A stretch of 64,000 nt of DNA. Source: Ephydatia muelleri (lineage: Eukaryota > Porifera > Demospongiae > Spongillida > Spongillidae). The notes below the pieces were generated by a model. That model was not told where the DNA came from and did not search any database. It saw nothing but the letters and a program-made list of their open reading frames with translations. The DNA lies in contig JABACO010000002.1 in assembly GCA_013339895.1 (NCBI GenBank), forward strand, positions 3,243,743 through 3,307,742, given 5' to 3'. Positions 60,266 to 64,000 of this stretch are shown in pieces. The translations under genes were made by a program, and so were the position numbers. How positions within the stretch are numbered: the stretch's first letter is position 1; each line of letters begins with the position of its first letter.

Positions 60266-60985
60266 TACCCCAGGGTGCACGCTGGTCTGTCATTACTTGT
60301 AGCTTGAAGACTGCAGCCGCTACCTTGTCAGTAATTACCACTGATAAAGGTGCATGGATCTACCGCAGTGGGAATTCCTCCAGGAACTTACAGCCCATAT
60401 ATGTTCTATTTCCTAAATTTGTATACTACACTGTTTCAGATAAAAGTTCATCGATCAGAGATTACACACCCGGCGGAGGAGACGTGTATTAAGTACTAGT
60501 ACATACACTTTAGTAGTACATAATAGTATAGTGTATAATAGTTGATAAAGGCATACATTTTTAGGCAATTTCTGGACACAAAAATTATATTCGGACTTGA
60601 ATAAACTAGTTTTGAAATGCAATTAATAAATATGATTCCATTATCATTTAGTTAGCTTTGACCTTTTTTGCTTTTGTCATTTATAATAGTCCCCATCTCT
60701 AGGATGAATCCGGCTTTGAGGTTCAGCGAAGCTGAACGGGGGTCAAGCCGAATAGCTCTACCAATTTATACTTTTTTCAGAGAAGGCCAAACCCAACATG
60801 CATTGTGTTAGCCCACTGTAGTAGGTGGTTCTTAAGCATTGGGGAATACCCTCAGAGTGAGAGTGGTATTTTCATATCATCTTTGTGATCTCACAATACA
60901 AGCAGGGATGACAACCTACATATACATGTATGAGATGCTTCATAATGTACTGTATTATCTCTGATAAATAATTTTGCCTACCACT
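60266..60985. other. No feature recognised
   Basis: AT-rich sequence with a small hairpin at about 60719-60735 (TTCAGCGAAGCTGAA). No gene was recognised. Confidence 0.5.
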
Positions 60986-61007
60986 TGCAGACATTCACCT
61001 GGCCTCA

Positions 61008-61165
61008 TTGTGTAGTAGTGCAGAGGGCTCACCACCACTAATGACATTGTGTAGTAGTGTAGAGGGCTCACCACCACTAATGACATTGTGTAGTAGTGCA
61101 GAGGGCTCACCACCACTAATGACATTGTGTAGTAGTGCAGAGGGCTCACCACCACTAATGACATC
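61008..61165 (+). repeat. 39-bp tandem repeat, 4 units
   Basis: Unit contains ATTGTGTAGTAGTGCAGAGG and CTCACCACCACTAATGAC. The repeated frame on minus (SLVVVSPLHYY) is a consequence of the unit being a multiple of three. Confidence 0.95.
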
Positions 61166-61279
61166 TGCACCTCATCTGGCATGGTAGGTGAACTACTGTA
61201 CTGATGAAAATCAAAGGCACTTGCTCTCTCATATTAATATCCCTACTGCCCTCTGTGCAGTGGATCATGACCTCTTTAA

Positions 61280-61836
61280 CAGATTATACGCGGAAGACGC
61301 AAATTTGCGTCCGCAGCCTGGCCGTATAGCATGTACTCATTGCAAGCAGTAGTTATTGCGTATAGACGGCCGTAAACGAGTGATTAGGGTATTATAATAT
61401 ATTACTACCTACGTGTAAGGGAGGGGAACACAGAGCATGATAAGGTCTTCAAATCTAACGCATAAAAAAGCGTAAACACTGCACACTCAGCGCACATACA
61501 TGCATGGCTATCAACACATCACTAAGTACACTCAGCTTACAGACGTTGCTACCAACACATGCCTAAGTACACTCAGCGTACAACCATGTATGCACCCACA
61601 CACAACACTATGTCCACTCAGCTACGCCCTACCAGCTACATACATATACATACATGTAGCTCAATTAGAGACAATCATCTCTGGCTCAAAAGTGTTCAAG
61701 TCGCAAAACGAATCTTCATAAGATTGCAAAAAACAGGCTAAATTCTCTATGAAATATTCCACGCCATGCGGTACAGTCAGTACGGACTTATTCTGATACC
61801 ATGCGATATAAATATTACAATTCCGCGTATAATCGA
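61280..61836 (-). mobile_element. 557-bp MITE with TTAA flanks, copy 2
   Basis: Opposite orientation to 41403-41952, bounded by TTAA at 61276-61279 and 61837-61840. The ends CAGATTATACGCGGAA and TTCCGCGTATAATCGA each have one or two changes from copy 1. Non-coding. Confidence 0.8.
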
Positions 61837-61840
61837 TTAA

Positions 61841-63240
61841 GCAGTGAGATTACCCAATCAGCATCAGGCTTCACTAACGAAGGAGACGTTTGCTCTTGCA
61901 GGTACGTAACAGCATGGACATGACACCCCACCTAATATAGTCATCCATGCAATGACACATCTGGCGCAAGCAAGAACACTACTCTGGCAAGACAAATTGT
62001 CTAGTGCCAATGGTGGCACTGGCCTAGCTCAGAAGTGTAAAGCAGAGGGTGCGACAGTCTGTATGCGTTTAACAAGGGTGCTTGGCCAGACTCCTGTTTT
62101 TGACGGGTGGGCTTTGGCATTTTTCCACCTTTGCTGTTTTTATTAAAAAGTTGACACACCTAACGTGTGTGTGTGTGGGTGGGTGTGTCTTATCATTCCA
62201 ATTTCTACATGTCGTACTTTAACAACAGCGAGAAAACCACTTGAATATTATGCTTTTTGGCACACCCTTTAGATTGGGTTTTAAAACACTAATTTGCAGG
62301 GTTTGCAAATATAGATGTGAGGCTGGATTATCATCACTGATTTTGAGTGTAAGAGCAGCTGAGCTTGTTGCAAGGTTTCAGCTACATCCTTGCACTTCCT
62401 CGACAATCAACAAGTGGTTTTCCGCCCACCTTGCAGTGTATCCGAATTTGCTGGATGTGGTACTCCATCAAACCTGCAAGTGGCAGCAATCGAACCGCAC
62501 CAATTATTCATAAAAATTCATACGCTATTATATGCTACACATTATAGCTGCCGCCTTCTGGTCTGCCTCAGATTGTAGAATCATGCCTTGTCACCACTAA
62601 TCTGCTGGTCTTTCCTTTAGTGTTTGCACCGCTTGTCAGCTATGTGATGAAATCTGCCCAGACAATTCCAATAGGTGCGCACATATGCTTTGGAACTAAT
62701 GTGCGCATCGTAACAGAGAGCGATTGACCTGAATGAGTTATGATAGTGAAACGTTTAAATATGTTTTTAATGCATACAGCAATATTACAAAGCAGTTGTG
62801 TACTGAGCAACACATTTCCAAAGACACCTCATTAAAGCTATACGATAATGAGCTCAGATACCATACCGTTATATTTATAATTATGGACTTTCTTTCCAGT
62901 CGCAAACATCCGTGGATACATGCATGTACAGTGTACTAAAATAATAATTTAATATCGACTAAAGCAGCAAAAACACCACGGCGAGAAGGATGGATAAGTC
63001 AGTTTGAGGGCTGCTGTACATGAACACTGATAATATAAATTTCTACGAAAGACATGCAACTTAAATTTTGCTTGACAATATAATAAATCATTATATTGTC
63101 GGCAACATATGAAAATTTAATAACATATATGGTGATAGAAAGAGGGGCCCTAGAAATTATAATGCAATAATAAAATTATAGTAACTTTCAATGTATTTAA
63201 TTATGATTGTAGAGTTGCAGATTGATCGAATTAGTTGAAC
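61841..63240. other. No gene recognised
   Basis: Open frames at 61952-62146 and 62241-62513 lack known motifs and splice context. AT-rich from 62900 on. Confidence 0.45.
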
Positions 63241-63259
63241 GTCAATTTTAATAATAAGT

Positions 63260-63690
63260 CGTCATGGAGCCGTATCGTGGCTTGCACATGTACTCCTATG
63301 TGCCCGTTGTAGCGCGGTCATGACAGCGCACGTACCACGTTACTGAACCTGGATCCACGTGATGCCAACCCCCCGCCTTCTACGCTACAGCCAACACAGT
63401 CCTTCCTGGAAACAGCTGGTAAGTCATTGATGCTGTACATGATCGGGTCATCACGGCTTCACAGGAAAATGTTAGAAACGTCCAGGGCGGAATTTGATGA
63501 ACTCCCAGCCAGCATTCCCTGGATTGTGTTCGATAAAGCCAGGGCGGTTGTAAAGCTTTTCCACACTAGGTCTGTAGCTAGTCAATTCCATGGTGGGAAA
63601 GCCTTGAACTCACTGGGTTGGCTCAAAGATTATATAGTAGGGGATTGGAAGCAGAGGCAATTAGCACTGATTATCGCGGCGCATCCTAGG
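63260..63690 (+). pseudogene. Unrecognised gene fragment, copy 3 of 3
   Basis: It includes the conserved upstream segment (GGAGCCGTATCGTGGCTTGC), a probable exon 1 (MPTPRLLRYSQHSPSWKQL before GTAAGT at about 63420) and the second part LYMIGSSRLHRKMLETSRAE, SIPWIVFDKARAVVKLFHTR, GGKALNSLGWL. After GWL the sequence changes to KDYIVGDWKQRQLALIIAAH and a stop, unlike copies 1 and 2. The frame is open through this junction. No function is suggested. Confidence 0.5.
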
Positions 63691-64000
63691 TAGAAACCAT
63701 TACCTAGGTAGAAACCATTGAAGTGCTAGTACCTGGCATAGGCAATGCCTGTGCTTCTCTTTTTCTCAAGTCCATCTAGGCAGATAAACAAGCTACACAA
63801 TAGTATACAATATCATCTCAATAGGAAAAAAACTCGAGGAAATGATTGTCAAACACAAATACAGAATGCATGCAATAAATCACACTATAGTGTTTTCCTC
63901 AGGGCTTTTGACTTTTGGGTCGTCTTTTTTTGGGTCACCTTGTACCTCTCAACCAACGCACTAGCCATTGAAAAACCTCGAATAACTATCCATAGATCAA
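63691..64000. other. No feature recognised
   Basis: Contains a tandem ACCTAGGTAGAAACCATT doublet at about 63683-63720 and nothing coding that I recognise. Confidence 0.5.

Noticed and set aside
60700-60760. Possible tRNA or structured RNA near TTCAGCGAAGCTGAA
   Set aside because: Only one short hairpin; no cloverleaf or box sequences.
59308-61165. 32-, 15- and 39-bp arrays as CRISPR or coding repeats
   Set aside because: Head-to-tail minisatellites without spacers; open frames persist partly because two unit lengths are multiples of three.

Overview
The window looks like nuclear DNA of an animal, most likely a demosponge. It has short introns, many small DNA transposons, and a gene pair joining kelch repeats, a Roc-like P-loop GTPase and a death domain; I associate that layout with sponges. 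No bacterial operon, rRNA, tRNA or CRISPR array is visible.

The window is three sequence blocks separated by two runs of exactly 1000 N (14757-15756 and 42566-43565), which look like default scaffold gaps. Block 1 (1-14756) holds a palindrome with arms of about 5.4 kb (3221-8580 and 9398-14756). Its first 2 kb are repeated inverted at 21892-24045 in block 2. Block 2 (15757-42565) also holds 26.9-34.3 kb, repeated inverted at 43.6-59.7 kb in block 3. Read in reverse, block 2 therefore matches block 3 and then block 1. The simplest reading is that both haplotypes of a polymorphic diploid were scaffolded together; a true inverted duplication is the alternative.

Host genes: two copies of the kelch/GTPase/death-domain gene (30176-34333 minus; 43566-50474 plus), regucalcin (SMP-30) exons in both copies, a three-copy unrecognised gene fragment with a diverged relative at 40.2-40.4 kb, a last cyclophilin exon (25999-26116), fibronectin-III exons (16463-16545 and about 20946-21122, minus) and several orphan exons.

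Mobile DNA dominates. It includes a 4.3 kb transposon with ~515 bp terminal inverted repeats and a 786-residue transposase ORF (16567-20852); a 2.6 kb hAT element in an intron of only one gene copy (44988-47609); a 5.7 kb foldback element and a 250 bp derivative sharing GGGACAG ends and 4-bp target duplications; two MULE-like elements with 9-bp duplications; and a TTAA-flanked family with three copies. Because arms or repeat copies are present twice, several insertions can be compared directly with an unoccupied site in the window. Long simple repeats (CA/TG, CTC/GAG, GGGA) and short tandem repeats fill much of the rest.
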